Shown here: piece by piece, positions 56,992 through 64,000 of the stretch
Numbering within the stretch: position 1 is the first letter of the stretch
Layout of the letters: every line of letters starts with the position of its first letter
Assembly (NCBI GenBank): GCA_009782505.1
Contig: WRIW01000001.1
Location: 59,773-123,772, forward strand
DNA: 64,000 nt
Direction of reading: 5' to 3'
From: Clostridiales bacterium
GTDB taxonomy: Bacteria > Bacillota > Peptococcia > DRI-13 > UBA5745
Program-made: the position numbers and the translations under genes
Notes under the pieces: generated by a model
The model's input: only the letters and a program-made list of their open reading frames with translations
Database searches by the model: none
Told to the model about the DNA's origin: nothing

Positions 56992-58836
56992 ATGAAAAAA
57001 ATCACGGCACTACTACTCGCGCTCCTGATGGGGCTCACACTGCTAAGCGGCTGCGGCTCCGGCACTGCCGACGCCCCCGCCACCACGCCGGCGCCTACCC
57101 AACCTTCCCCGGCTACCCCCGCGTCCCCCGGGACGCCAAGTACGCCCGCCCCCGCCGCTTCCAGCGGAGACCTTATGGTCTGCTTCGCCTCCGACCCGGA
57201 GACGCTGGATCCCGCCAAGAACTCATCGGTAGACGGCGCCACCATGCTTGAGAACTGCTTCTCCGGCCTGTACGCTTATGACACCGACGCAAGCGGCAAT
57301 ATCATCCTTGTCCCGGACTGCGCGGAAGCCATCGTGGAGCCCGTGGAGATCATCGACGGCAAGTACCAGTATGTGGTCACCCTTAAGCCGGGCCTCAAGT
57401 GGTCCGACGGCCAGGAGCTGAAAGCTTCCGACTTCGTCTATGCCTGGAACCGGGCTGTAGACCCCGCCACCCTGGCGGATTATCAGTACATCTTTGACGT
57501 CATCGACGGGTACGACGACGTACACCCGAACCTGAATATTTCCTGCGACGATAACGCCCGCACCATCACCATCGCCACGTCGGCCTTCTGCGCCTACTTC
57601 AATCAGCTTCTGGCTTTCCCCACATACTTCCCCGTCCGTAAGGATATCGTGGAAGCCAATCCGGAAGCCTGGGCGACGAATGTCAATACATACGTCACCA
57701 ACGGCGCGTTTAAGATATCCGACTGGGTCGTGGGTTCTTATATCAAATTTGTGCCCAATGAGAACTACTGGAATGCCGGAGAGGTCAAGCTCAGCTCCCT
57801 CACCTTCGCCTTTTCCGACGACAGCGACGCCATATTCGCCAACTTTGAGAACGGCACCTATCAGGCCATCCGAAACGTACCTCCGTCTCAGATCCCCATG
57901 CTGAAAGAGACGCGCCTGGATTACGACTTCATCATCGGCGACTATATCGGCACGTACTTCCTCCAGTTCAACGTGGAATCCAGCTTCAAGCCCGGCCTGA
58001 CTACGGTAGGGAAGACCGCCGCCGACTGGTCCGGCTGGACCCCTGAGCAGAACGCCCAGGTCCGCAAGGCCCTCAGCCTCTTTATCGACCGCAACTATAT
58101 CGTGGACGAGGTCACCATGTCCGGCCAGATGCCCGCTTTCGGCTTCGTGCCTAAGGGCATGGACGACGGCACGGGGACGGAGTTCCGCGCCAAGGCAGAG
58201 CCCTGGTGGAAGGTCGGCTACAACGACTACGACGCAAACTGCAATGAAGCGGTGGAGATACTCCGCCAGTGGTACGACTACAATGAGGCAACCGGCAAGT
58301 TCACCAACTTCCCGGTCTTCGAGTATTCCATCAACCCCACAGCCGGTAACCTGGCCATCTGCGCAGCTATCCAGGATATGTGGAACGACTACGGCATCTC
58401 CACCACTGTTGACCAGCGCGCCTGGAACGTCATCCAGACGGCTCTGACGGAAGGGGACTTCACCATGTCCCGCCTGGGCTGGATCGCCGACTTCAACGAC
58501 CCGGTAAACTTCCTGGAGATCTATCTGTCTGTATCGGGCAACAACCACCCCCGCCTGGGCAAAGCCGGCCCTGTGGGCGGCGGCGCCTACTACGGCGCGG
58601 GCAAGAACGCGGTCTGGTCAGAGGCCTTCGACGCGCTCATTACCCAGATCAAGACCACTTCCAACCTCGCCGACCGCGCGAAAGTTATGTACACGGCGGA
58701 AACCGTGCTTAGGGACGTCTACGCCGTGCTGCCTATCTACTACTACACAGACCCCTACATGGCCAGCCCGGATCTGCATAACTTCATCCACTCGCCTCTG
58801 GGCTTCATCATTTTCCGCTACGCTTATCTGTCATAG
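56992..58836 (+). CDS. oppA: Oligopeptide-binding lipoprotein OppA (family 5 solute-binding protein)
   Basis: A 614-residue binding lipoprotein. The signal peptide MKKITALLLALLMGLTLL is followed by the lipobox LSGC (Cys about residue 20), then a Thr/Pro/Ala-rich tether. The family 5 core has DPETLDPAKN, LKPGLKWSDGQELKASDFVY and many aromatic residues of the peptide pocket. AAAGGAGG ten bases before ATG 56992 decides the start. It delivers peptides to the upstream OppBCDF complex. Confidence 0.95.
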   Translation: MKKITALLLALLMGLTLLSGCGSGTADAPATTPAPTQPSPATPASPGTPSTPAPAASSGDLMVCFASDPETLDPAKNSSVDGATMLENCFSGLYAYDTDASGNIILVPDCAEAIVEPVEIIDGKYQYVVTLKPGLKWSDGQELKASDFVYAWNRAVDPATLADYQYIFDVIDGYDDVHPNLNISCDDNARTITIATSAFCAYFNQLLAFPTYFPVRKDIVEANPEAWATNVNTYVTNGAFKISDWVVGSYIKFVPNENYWNAGEVKLSSLTFAFSDDSDAIFANFENGTYQAIRNVPPSQIPMLKETRLDYDFIIGDYIGTYFLQFNVESSFKPGLTTVGKTAADWSGWTPEQNAQVRKALSLFIDRNYIVDEVTMSGQMPAFGFVPKGMDDGTGTEFRAKAEPWWKVGYNDYDANCNEAVEILRQWYDYNEATGKFTNFPVFEYSINPTAGNLAICAAIQDMWNDYGISTTVDQRAWNVIQTALTEGDFTMSRLGWIADFNDPVNFLEIYLSVSGNNHPRLGKAGPVGGGAYYGAGKNAVWSEAFDALITQIKTTSNLADRAKVMYTAETVLRDVYAVLPIYYYTDPYMASPDLHNFIHSPLGFIIFRYAYLS

Positions 58837-59176
58837 GGGCGGGCGGACAGGCAGAGGTTCGGTTTATCTCAGTTGAAATGAACATTGGACAAAAAAAGGA
58901 CCGCCATACGGCGGTCTTTTTTTGTCCAATATCTGAATCATAGCGGGTGATAGCGCTTGTCTCTGTTCCTTTCGGTTCGTCCGGGTCGCCGCTGTTCCCC
59001 CACAGCATGACGCTCCCGAATATGATCGTTAACACCAGCAAAAGGGTGACCACGCCGAAAATCATCAGTTTTCTCGCTTCAGCGGCCCGGGCCTGGGGCG
59101 AGCTTTCTAATATCTCTGTTTTTTCCTTGCTGAAGATGCCGAGAAAAAAGTCTTTCGCTTTCGCCGCCCCCTTCAC
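58808..59176 (-). CDS. Small single-helix membrane protein of unknown function
   Basis: A 122-residue frame that I do not recognise. It has a charged N-terminus (KAKDFFLGIFSKEKTEI), one transmembrane helix (about residues 37-60, LMIFGVVTLLLVLTIIFG) and a hydrophilic outer part. GTG 59176 overlaps the alcohol dehydrogenase stop (GTGA), which supports coupled translation. The last third runs through the 58884-58930 terminator and overlaps the end of oppA by 29 bases, so the tail may rarely be transcribed or the gene may once have ended earlier. Confidence 0.6.
   Translation of the reverse strand: MKGAAKAKDFFLGIFSKEKTEILESSPQARAAEARKLMIFGVVTLLLVLTIIFGSVMLWGNSGDPDEPKGTETSAITRYDSDIGQKKTAVWRSFFCPMFISTEINRTSACPPAPMTDKRSGK
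58884..58930. terminator. Strong bidirectional intrinsic terminator after oppA
   Basis: Near-perfect 47-base palindrome: ATTGGAC, an A run, GGACCGCC, the loop ATAC, GGCGGTC, a T run and GTCCAAT. It gives a long GC stem with T tracts on both strands. It closes the opp operon and the opposing minus-strand unit. Confidence 0.93.
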
Positions 59177-60195
59177 AGGTTATCTCTTTTCGGCGTTACC
59201 AGGATTTTTAGCTGGCTGCTGTCCTTGATCAAGGTTTCGTAGCCTTCCTCTACCAGGTCGTCGATATAGATTTTCTTAGTGATAATGGGCGCCGCGTCCA
59301 CCGAACCGTCGGCGAGCATCTCCACCATCATGGGGAACTCGCCGTTTGTGCATTTTGAGCCGATCACGCTGATTTCCTTATTCACCGCGAGATAAGCCGG
59401 ATACGGGAAGGGTTCCCGGGGCAGCGATATCACGACGATCTCGCCTCTTACGCGAAGCATGCCGAAGGCCATGGCAAAGGACTGCTGCGCCCCGGAAAGC
59501 TCATATACCAAATCTACGCTGTTTGCCAGGCTTTTGATCGTTTCTTCCGCCTCAGGCGCGTCCGGGTCAAAAGCCATATCGGCGCCAAGCTTCAAGGCCA
59601 GGTCCCGCTTCGATTTTGTACGGGCTGTAGCGATGATCTTCGTGCAGCCTGAAGCCTTGAGCAGGCTGACCATCAGCAGCCCGATCGCCCCTGCGCCAAA
59701 GACCGCGGCGGTATCCCCGGGTTTAAACTTACTGATACGCAACGCGTGGGCGGCTATACAAGCCGGCTCGGCCAGGGCCGCCACATCGAGGGGCAAGCTG
59801 TCTGGGATTTTCGTCACCATGGTCTCCCTGACTACCGTCTCCTCCGCGAAGGCGCCATATATGCCGTTGAGCCCAAAGAACACAAGGTGTTCGCAATTGT
59901 TCGTATTCCCTTGTAGGCAAGCCGGGCACTTTCCGCAGAAAAACAGCGGGTTGACGACTACTCTGTCCCCCGGCTTGACCTTCCTGACTTCCTCCCCGGC
60001 CTCGATGACCGTGCCGGAGAACTCATGTCCCGGCGTATAGACGGGGCGCGGCGCCTTTCTCTCATAGGAGTGCTTATCGCTCCCGCAGATACCGGCCCAC
60101 TCCACCGCTATCCTGACTTCATCTTCCTTGATTGGCGGAAGCGTCATCTCTTCAACGCGGATGTCTCCCCCGCCGTAGTCCCGTATCGCTTTCAT
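59173..60195 (-). CDS. Zinc-dependent alcohol/polyol dehydrogenase (MDR family)
   Basis: A 340-residue medium-chain dehydrogenase. The catalytic zinc residues are Cys 37 (GICGSD), His 57 and Glu 58 (PGHEFSG); the structural zinc uses Cys 87, 90, 93 and 101 (CGKCPACLQGNTNNC). The Rossmann motif is VFGAGAIGLLMVSLL. It resembles sorbitol, threonine and galactitol-1-phosphate dehydrogenases; the substrate cannot be fixed. An in-frame GTG at 60204 exists, but AAGGAG is eight bases from ATG 60195. Confidence 0.9.
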   Translation of the reverse strand: MKAIRDYGGGDIRVEEMTLPPIKEDEVRIAVEWAGICGSDKHSYERKAPRPVYTPGHEFSGTVIEAGEEVRKVKPGDRVVVNPLFFCGKCPACLQGNTNNCEHLVFFGLNGIYGAFAEETVVRETMVTKIPDSLPLDVAALAEPACIAAHALRISKFKPGDTAAVFGAGAIGLLMVSLLKASGCTKIIATARTKSKRDLALKLGADMAFDPDAPEAEETIKSLANSVDLVYELSGAQQSFAMAFGMLRVRGEIVVISLPREPFPYPAYLAVNKEISVIGSKCTNGEFPMMVEMLADGSVDAAPIITKKIYIDDLVEEGYETLIKDSSQLKILVTPKRDNL

Positions 60196-60254
60196 TGCAT
60201 CCACTCCTTCGTTCGAATACTTTTTTCATTCCTCGGATCATGCCATTGCCGACG

Positions 60255-61385
60255 TCATATCAGCCATTTGTTTACGAAGGGGATTCTCGCCAGTACGGTG
60301 TAGACAACGCAGCTGCACAAAAATATCGCGGCGGTCATAACCGGGGCGGATAAAGCGGGATGGAACGCCCCTACCGTCAGCCCGGCTTTCTCAAATGTGT
60401 AAAGGAAGAACACATGGGCCAGGTAAACGCAAAACGACGCTTTTGATACCCACGCGCTCAAGCGGCTGAACAAAGGCTCGCGCGCTGCGGCAGAGCCTGC
60501 GCCTCCGCGCCCTTCGGATGCCATAGGCTGCTCGTCGCTTCCACGCCCATCGGATTCCGCGGGTTGCTCGTCGCCTCCGCACCCTCCCCGGCAGAGACCG
60601 AATATCCCCGCCGCCATCATCGCCACGCCCGCCGTCATCCCCCCGAGAAAGCCGTCGTAGAAAGAGCCGAGGCGTATACACATGACCCATGTGCCAAAGA
60701 ACACGATACAAAAGCCGCCTCCAAGCAAAGCGAGGGAGACTCCCCGGCCCGGCGGTGCGGCGAACTTCAGGTAGAAGCCCAAAACGAGATAACCCAGGGC
60801 CGCGTAGGTCATATTTCCCATCCATTGCAGGGGGAAGCCCTCGATCAAATGAAAAGGCCAGAAATGAACGGCGGTGGGGTAGAGTATCATGAAGGCGAAC
60901 CAGACGGCTAGGGCATAGGCAAGCTCTTTCTTATCCGCTTTCGCCGTAAGCGCCTTCAGGACCGGCAGGCAGGCGTATACCAGGATGATCATGTGGATAT
61001 AATAAAAATGAAACTCCTGATTAAAGAGTAGGACCTCCTTGAGAGCATGCCAAAGGGCGGCGGCGCCCAGGCGTCCCATCCCGGCCAGTTCGTATACCTT
61101 ATACGCGAAAGCCCAGGCGACCATAGCCGCGTAGACCCTGGGCAGATACTTCCCGTAGAGCCGCTTGAGGGGCAAAACCCTTTGCGGGTCGAGAAAAAGG
61201 GCGCCACTGCACATGAGGAACAAAGGCACCGCCGCCCTGGTCAGGGAAGCCCAAAACATATTCGCGACCCAGGCAAAAGAACCCGCCGGATACAAGCCCC
61301 ATCCGTAGCTGGTGACATGGATGGCGATGACGCTAAGGATAGCGACGGTTTTCAACAAATCCACCTGGATATCTCTATTGGGCAC
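60255..61385 (-). CDS. Acyltransferase family 3 membrane protein (OafA/WecH-like)
   Basis: A 376-residue protein with about ten transmembrane helices. The start IQVDLLKTVAILSVIAIHV contains the catalytic-type His of the acyltransferase 3 family, and CSGALFLDPQRVLPLKRLYG follows. Such enzymes O-acetylate surface polysaccharide, peptidoglycan or teichoic acids. A cytoplasmic loop (about 274-305) carries an imperfect tandem repeat around GDEQPAESDGRG and SDEQPMASEGRG. GTG 61385 is preceded by GGAGG; the frame is open to a TTG at 61409. Confidence 0.85.
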   Translation of the reverse strand: MPNRDIQVDLLKTVAILSVIAIHVTSYGWGLYPAGSFAWVANMFWASLTRAAVPLFLMCSGALFLDPQRVLPLKRLYGKYLPRVYAAMVAWAFAYKVYELAGMGRLGAAALWHALKEVLLFNQEFHFYYIHMIILVYACLPVLKALTAKADKKELAYALAVWFAFMILYPTAVHFWPFHLIEGFPLQWMGNMTYAALGYLVLGFYLKFAAPPGRGVSLALLGGGFCIVFFGTWVMCIRLGSFYDGFLGGMTAGVAMMAAGIFGLCRGGCGGDEQPAESDGRGSDEQPMASEGRGGAGSAAAREPLFSRLSAWVSKASFCVYLAHVFFLYTFEKAGLTVGAFHPALSAPVMTAAIFLCSCVVYTVLARIPFVNKWLI

Positions 61386-61438
61386 AGACGCGCAACCTCC
61401 CGCAAGCAACTACACAAGCCCTCGATGAAGCCTGAAAG

Positions 61439-62554
61439 TCACATACTATCCGGTCCTTCCAGCCTGGTCGTGATGATGAACCCTCCGGCCCCGTCGCCGG
61501 ATATCGTATAGGGGAGCTCTGCCGGCGCCTGTATCGCGTCTCCCTCCCACGGCTGATAGTCCACCTGCCAGACCGCGCCGTCCTCATCCCGGAAGGTGAT
61601 TCCGCCTTCCTTCCTGACGTGGGCGATGTATTCCTCCAAGCACCAGCCCTTTTGCGTGATCAAGCCGCTGTGGGGCAGGCCCGTATAGCGTATATGCCAG
61701 GGCTCGTATCCCACCTTTGTGACGTCGGACTTATCCTCGGGGTAGCGGATGATGAAGCCGAAGCGCCAGCTATTCTCCGCCAGCCAGCGGCCGTTGACGG
61801 TATTCGCGTAAGTTAACTGCAAGTCCGGATGGGTACGGGAGGATATATCCGCCGCGAAGCCCGTGTGGTGCTCGCTTTCCCGGGGCCTGGCGACCCAGAA
61901 GGCAGCCGCCTTCTGCGCGTCCTCTTCGCCATAACCCGAACCCCTGTACTCGCTGATTTTTCTTTGGTGCAGATAGCTTTGGTAGCTGAAGTCCCTGTAC
62001 CCGCTTTGCAGGAGCCAGCCTCCCAAGCCGTCTTCCAGTTGCGCGGCGTTGACCATAGCCAGGAGCGCTTCCGCAGCGGTTTTATTCAACTCCATCCCCG
62101 ATTTGGTCACCGCGAACCCTGCCGCGTCCATCTGCCCGGCCATTTCATTTACGTCCGCCAGGTCTTCCGGCTCATAGGATTCCGGCAGCGCCTGGTTCTC
62201 ATTCACCAGGATGAGAAATCCCCGGTAGACGTCCTCTTCCGCCACCGCCCGTGCTGTGGTTTTTTCCCGGTACTTCGTGGATGAACGTATGTTCTCCCCC
62301 TCCTCAAGCAGCGGGTCGATACGCCCCGGCTCAGGAGCCGCGGACATGACCCTATCCGGTTCCAATACCCTCTCCGCAGCCAGGGCGCGCCCGTTGTACC
62401 AGATAAATAATCCGCACAGCACCAGGACCCCGGCTGCCGACAGAGCGGATACCTGCACGATCCGCTGCCGCCACCAGGGCAGCTCGGGAGCGATAAGGGC
62501 CTTGAAGGATACGCTATTGATCCTGCTTTCGTGGCGGCCTTTGCCGAATATCAT
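61439..62554 (-). CDS. VanY-type D-alanyl-D-alanine carboxypeptidase
   Basis: A 371-residue membrane-anchored M15B peptidase. It has a basic N-terminus, a transmembrane helix near 35-55 (ALSAAGVLVLCGLFIWY), then a linker and the catalytic domain. The zinc ligands are in SEHHTGFAADI (His, Asp) and YEPWHIRYTG (His). It trims terminal D-Ala from peptidoglycan stems. GAGG precedes ATG 62554; the frame is open to 62596 and overlaps the LTA-synthase stop. The C-terminal 60 residues after the M15 core are unassigned. Confidence 0.88.
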   Translation of the reverse strand: MIFGKGRHESRINSVSFKALIAPELPWWRQRIVQVSALSAAGVLVLCGLFIWYNGRALAAERVLEPDRVMSAAPEPGRIDPLLEEGENIRSSTKYREKTTARAVAEEDVYRGFLILVNENQALPESYEPEDLADVNEMAGQMDAAGFAVTKSGMELNKTAAEALLAMVNAAQLEDGLGGWLLQSGYRDFSYQSYLHQRKISEYRGSGYGEEDAQKAAAFWVARPRESEHHTGFAADISSRTHPDLQLTYANTVNGRWLAENSWRFGFIIRYPEDKSDVTKVGYEPWHIRYTGLPHSGLITQKGWCLEEYIAHVRKEGGITFRDEDGAVWQVDYQPWEGDAIQAPAELPYTISGDGAGGFIITTRLEGPDSM

Positions 62555-62592
62555 TTGAAACCTCGCTGTATCACATACTCCGTCCGAAGGGG

Positions 62593-64000
62593 TCAATCCC
62601 GCTGTTCCAGATAATTCTTGCCAAACATACGGTCGTATTGGAGGGGCTGAAAGGCCCCGGCGCCTTCGGGGGTGATGTATCGGACGCTACCGTCGTTTTC
62701 CACGGTCACGGCTACATTATACGCTAAGACTTCCCGGAATTGCAAATCAATCCCTTTCTGGTACAAAGGCAGGGGCAAACCGGCTTTCCTCATCATCCGC
62801 GGACCCAGCCCGGAGACGCTGATCAGCGGGCGTCCGTCGTCTTCCAAGGGGTAGTTCGCCCAGAAGAAGCCCTCCGAGCTATACCGCCTCATATCCAGAT
62901 CCGCCCCCGCTGGCAAGCCGTGCACCCAGGACCAGGCAGCCTGGTGGTCGCCGTAGACCAGGAGCAGTATGGGTTCGCTTTGCGCCGAGAAGTAGCGGAT
63001 AAGCTCCGCCAGCATCGCGCTTGCGTCGCGTAGGTTTGCGCCATAGGTCTCCAGCTCCATGATCTGCACCCCGCTAAGAGCCAGCCCCTCGCCCAGCGCC
63101 AGGGCGTACCGGCGATGATGGTCGGGGTTACTATAAGGGCCATGGTTCTGTATGGATATCCCATAGAGGAAAAGCGGGCCTTGCCCTTTCTCTTCCTCAT
63201 AAATCTCCAGGACTTTCCTGCCAAATGAGCCGTCGGAGATATAGTGCCCGATATAGACGGGGTCGTCAAACTCCTCCTGGGTGACAAAGCGGTCGAAGCC
63301 GAGCCGCCCATACGCCGATGTACGGCTGTAGAAGCTCCCTTTATGGGGATGCATAACGACGCTGCTATACCCCAGCTCCGCCAGGTCCGCGGCCAGGCTG
63401 GGTTTCGGGCCGTGCAGATACCGGATGAAGGGGATGGCCCCCGGCGGGCAGAAATACGTGTTGTATCCGGTGAGGAACTCATATTCCGTATTCGCCGTCC
63501 CCCCGCCCAGTACCGAGGTAAGCGTTCGGAAACGCTGCAGCTCTCCCTCGTACGGCGCCAGCGGCCCGAAGGGGTCTTCCCGATAAGCCACCCTCGGGTC
63601 GATGAAGCCCGGGTCGCCGTAAGCTTCCATCTGCAGTACGATGATGTGCGGCTTCTTCGGCGGCTGCCCCATAGCCGGCGGCTCCGGTTCCGCGATGATC
63701 CTCTCCCGCAGCTCCGCCATCATCCCGGCGCCGTACCCTTTGGGCGCTTTCACGCCGCTGTCGGTAAAGTTAAGCAGGGTCGCAGCCATGAAGCCGTTTT
63801 TCATGTAGTTATTATACTGGTCGTAGCGGATGTCCACAGCGCCAAGGGCGGTCAGGCGGGGTACGCTGGCCATATACGCCAGGCATAAGGCGGATAAGCA
63901 GAAAACCGGAAGCCCGGTCCAAAACCTGCGCGCCGCGGGAGTCTTATGGCGGGGGGGCGGCGCCCCGGGAGGGGTTTTTTTTTCCGGGGAAAGAGAGAAA
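62593..64000 (-). CDS. LTA synthase family sulfatase-fold protein (N-terminus beyond window)
   Basis: Partial. The frame stays open from the stop at 62593 through the window end, so the in-frame ATG at 63873 is internal. The end of a membrane segment is seen upstream (VFCLSALCLAYM). The alkaline-phosphatase-like domain has HIIVLQMEAYGDP, the catalytic-Thr region GGGTANTEYEFLTGYN, HPHKGSFYSR and VYGDHQAAW. Such enzymes polymerise glycerol-phosphate or transfer phospho-groups onto envelope polymers. It lies upstream of VanY with a small overlap in frame, suggesting an envelope operon. Confidence 0.88.
   Translation of the reverse strand, partial: FSLSPEKKTPPGAPPPRHKTPAARRFWTGLPVFCLSALCLAYMASVPRLTALGAVDIRYDQYNNYMKNGFMAATLLNFTDSGVKAPKGYGAGMMAELRERIIAEPEPPAMGQPPKKPHIIVLQMEAYGDPGFIDPRVAYREDPFGPLAPYEGELQRFRTLTSVLGGGTANTEYEFLTGYNTYFCPPGAIPFIRYLHGPKPSLAADLAELGYSSVVMHPHKGSFYSRTSAYGRLGFDRFVTQEEFDDPVYIGHYISDGSFGRKVLEIYEEEKGQGPLFLYGISIQNHGPYSNPDHHRRYALALGEGLALSGVQIMELETYGANLRDASAMLAELIRYFSAQSEPILLLVYGDHQAAWSWVHGLPAGADLDMRRYSSEGFFWANYPLEDDGRPLISVSGLGPRMMRKAGLPLPLYQKGIDLQFREVLAYNVAVTVENDGSVRYITPEGAGAFQPLQYDRMFGKNYLEQRD

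Noticed and set aside
57223..58548. Long minus-strand open frame (441 codons) opposite oppA
   Set aside because: oppA is unmistakable on the plus strand; the antisense product has no recognisable motif.
1..64000. tRNA or rRNA genes, prophage, complete insertion sequences
   Set aside because: No cloverleaf-like or rRNA sequence, phage structural gene or transposase was recognised on either strand.

Overview
The window looks like the chromosome of a GC-rich (about 58-60% by eye) anaerobic Gram-positive of the class Clostridia (Bacillota). Supporting features are RNase J and RNase Y, a RodZ/FtsK/IreB/YlxQ/YlxR gene set, an LTA-synthase-family envelope protein, an electron-bifurcating NfnAB transhydrogenase, and a tungsten-type aldehyde:ferredoxin oxidoreductase. 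Genes follow the usual clostridial order, but the sporulation genes often found at these positions are missing (for example nothing lies between efp and asp23, where spoIIIA usually sits). A non-sporulating lineage is therefore likely. No tRNA, rRNA or CRISPR array was seen.

Layout. 1-11.9 kb, minus strand: recN (cut by the window edge), argR, nadK, tlyA, dxs, xseB, xseA, nfnB, nfnA, nusB, an Asp23-family gene, a CD1247-type zinc-ribbon protein, efp, an M24 peptidase and yqeG, mostly overlapping or a few bases apart. 11.9-23.2 kb, minus: a chemoreceptor, fmdB, mltG, a DUF1292 gene, ruvX, ireB, alaS, a CobC-like phosphatase with a degenerate CobS, ymdB and rny. 23.2-23.8 kb is a 600-base gap holding a palindromic repeat element, a shorter relative of it, and an intrinsic terminator just upstream of rny. 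23.8-36.9 kb, minus: recA, pgsA, rimO, rodZ, ftsK, rnj, an M16 peptidase, AOR, a MoaD-like carrier and a MATE pump. 37.0-43.2 kb, minus: a second chemoreceptor, pnp, a second full copy of the repeat element, rpsO and ribF. 43.3-44.4 kb is an AT-richer island: a truncated hsdM, an intact MNT/HEPN pair, and a short tail that may come from hsdR. 44.5-52.6 kb, minus: the translation/transcription operon rimP-nusA-ylxR-ylxQ-infB-rbfA-nrnA-truB.

52.75-58.84 kb is the only plus-strand block, an oppBCDFA oligopeptide importer with its own promoter, divergent from rimP and closed by a strong bidirectional terminator. 58.8-64.0 kb returns to the minus strand with envelope and metabolic genes: an LTA-synthase-like enzyme (cut by the window edge), a VanY-type carboxypeptidase, a membrane acyltransferase, a zinc alcohol dehydrogenase and a small membrane protein.

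Most genes are housekeeping. The parts most worth a second look are the 213-base inverted-repeat element in at least two full copies, the decayed restriction island with its retained MNT/HEPN pair, the AOR-MoaD-MATE-M16 cluster, the CobS with lost motif residues, possible RNA leaders before rny, rpsO and rimP, and repeat-rich disordered segments in several core proteins. I found no clear evidence of a wholly new multi-gene system. The repeat element is the best candidate for something undescribed.
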